Shown here piece after piece: positions 63,672-64,000 of a DNA stretch of 64,000 bases. This stretch comes from Palsa-504 sp963769715. GTDB lineage: Bacteria; Actinomycetota; Actinomycetes; Streptosporangiales; Streptosporangiaceae. The translations under genes and the position numbers were made by a program. Under the pieces are notes generated by a model. It searched no databases, was not told where the DNA came from, and worked only from the letters and a program-made list of their open reading frames with translations. The stretch lies in assembly GCA_963769715.1 (NCBI GenBank), contig CAVYNE010000032.1, forward strand, positions 215,255-279,254, in the 5' to 3' direction. The number at the start of each line of letters is the position of its first letter. Position 1 is the stretch's first letter.

Positions 63672-64000
63672 CCGATGACCGGATCGTCCCCGTGACGATG
63701 CCGAAGTGGGGCTTGTCGATGCAGCTCGGCAAGATCACCGCCTGGGTCGTCGCGGAGGGGGATGAGGTGAAGGTCGGCGACGACCTCGCGGACATCGAGA
63801 CCGAGAAGATCACCGGCACGCTGGAGGCGCCCGACGCCGGTACGGTCCGGCGCATCGTCGCTCGGACCGGTGAGGACGTGCCGGTTAGCGGCACGATCGC
63901 GCTGATCGCGCCGCCGGAGGTCACCGAGGACGAGCTCGATGCCGCCGTGCTCCAGGCGCGCGCGGTGATCGACGCGGGCGTGCCCGAGGACGCCGCCGGG
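63668..64000 (+). CDS. acoC: Dihydrolipoamide acyltransferase (E2), 5' part, cut by window edge
   Basis: First 111 residues of an E2 subunit. Lipoyl domain at about 5-85: TMPKWGLSMQLGKITAWVVAEGDEVKVGD, with the lipoylated Lys in DIETEKITGTLEA. The sequence after about residue 90 (DELDAAVLQARAVIDAG) departs from the usual linker, so the downstream part may be an alpha/beta hydrolase as in AcoC or a catalytic E2 core; it is outside the window. Confidence 0.88.
   Translation, partial: MTDDRIVPVTMPKWGLSMQLGKITAWVVAEGDEVKVGDDLADIETEKITGTLEAPDAGTVRRIVARTGEDVPVSGTIALIAPPEVTEDELDAAVLQARAVIDAGVPEDAAG

Overview
The window is high-GC DNA from a free-living actinomycete. The 16S and 23S genes are actinobacterial in type. 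There is a coenzyme F420-dependent NADP reductase, a type Ic methionine aminopeptidase with the actinobacterial N-terminal extension, an argCJBDFR cluster, many GTG/TTG starts, and at least one apparently leaderless transcript with a -10 box ending 7 nt before ATG. The order cannot be fixed from sequence alone; a Streptosporangiales-like lineage is a guess.

Layout. 1-3137: Calvin-Benson locus with the 3' part of red-type RuBisCO large subunit (cbbL), cbbS, the activase cbbX and a convergent phosphoribulokinase. 3270-5134: NarL-type response regulator and GAF histidine kinase. 5223-7686: MarR regulator plus a DrrAB-like ABC exporter behind a 13-bp palindrome. 7687-10372: infC-rpmI-rplT and an rRNA/tRNA methyltransferase, with a leader peptide and attenuator before infC. 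10544-11854: PAS histidine kinase carrying an in-frame copy of a dispersed GC-rich palindromic repeat. 12077-15824: pheST. 15977-17203: MFS exporter. 17203-21121: two arrays of heptapeptide minigenes, each divergent from a membrane diguanylate cyclase (the most unusual part of the window). 21124-29000: lipoprotein, then argC-J-B-D-F-R and argH. 29001-30967: alkyladenine glycosylase and tyrS. 31202-36977: one 16S-23S-5S rRNA operon without tRNAs in the spacer. 37016-50674: housekeeping and conserved actinobacterial genes (TPR, MFS, ECF sigma factor, MBL hydrolase, DUF1015, HAD phosphatase, cysteine-dioxygenase-like protein behind a polycysteine leader peptide, ABC exporter, map, two double-YbjQ proteins). 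50671-56846: SIS-like protein, npdG, DUF2314 protein, metallophosphoesterase/beta-propeller fusion and a decayed Ser/Thr kinase gene. 57121-60462: secreted GH15 glucodextranase-like enzyme. 60596-64000: acoX-acoA-acoB-acoC (last one cut by the window edge).

How the genes work together. RuBisCO, its activase and phosphoribulokinase supply the two Calvin-cycle-specific enzymes, which suggests autotrophic or mixotrophic growth. The energy source (for example hydrogen or CO) is not visible here. The arginine genes form a translationally coupled operon under an ArgR operator overlapping the argC promoter. The aco genes encode a 2-oxo-acid/acetoin dehydrogenase complex.

The most interesting novelty is 17203-19445. 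Five identical minus-strand ORFs encode MRDTGWG and two encode MRTSSWN. Every ORF has its own Shine-Dalgarno sequence and both arrays have a 73-bp period. Each array lies directly upstream of, and divergent from, one of two paralogous membrane-anchored diguanylate cyclases. This looks like a duplicated peptide/receptor-cyclase module, but the function is inferred only.
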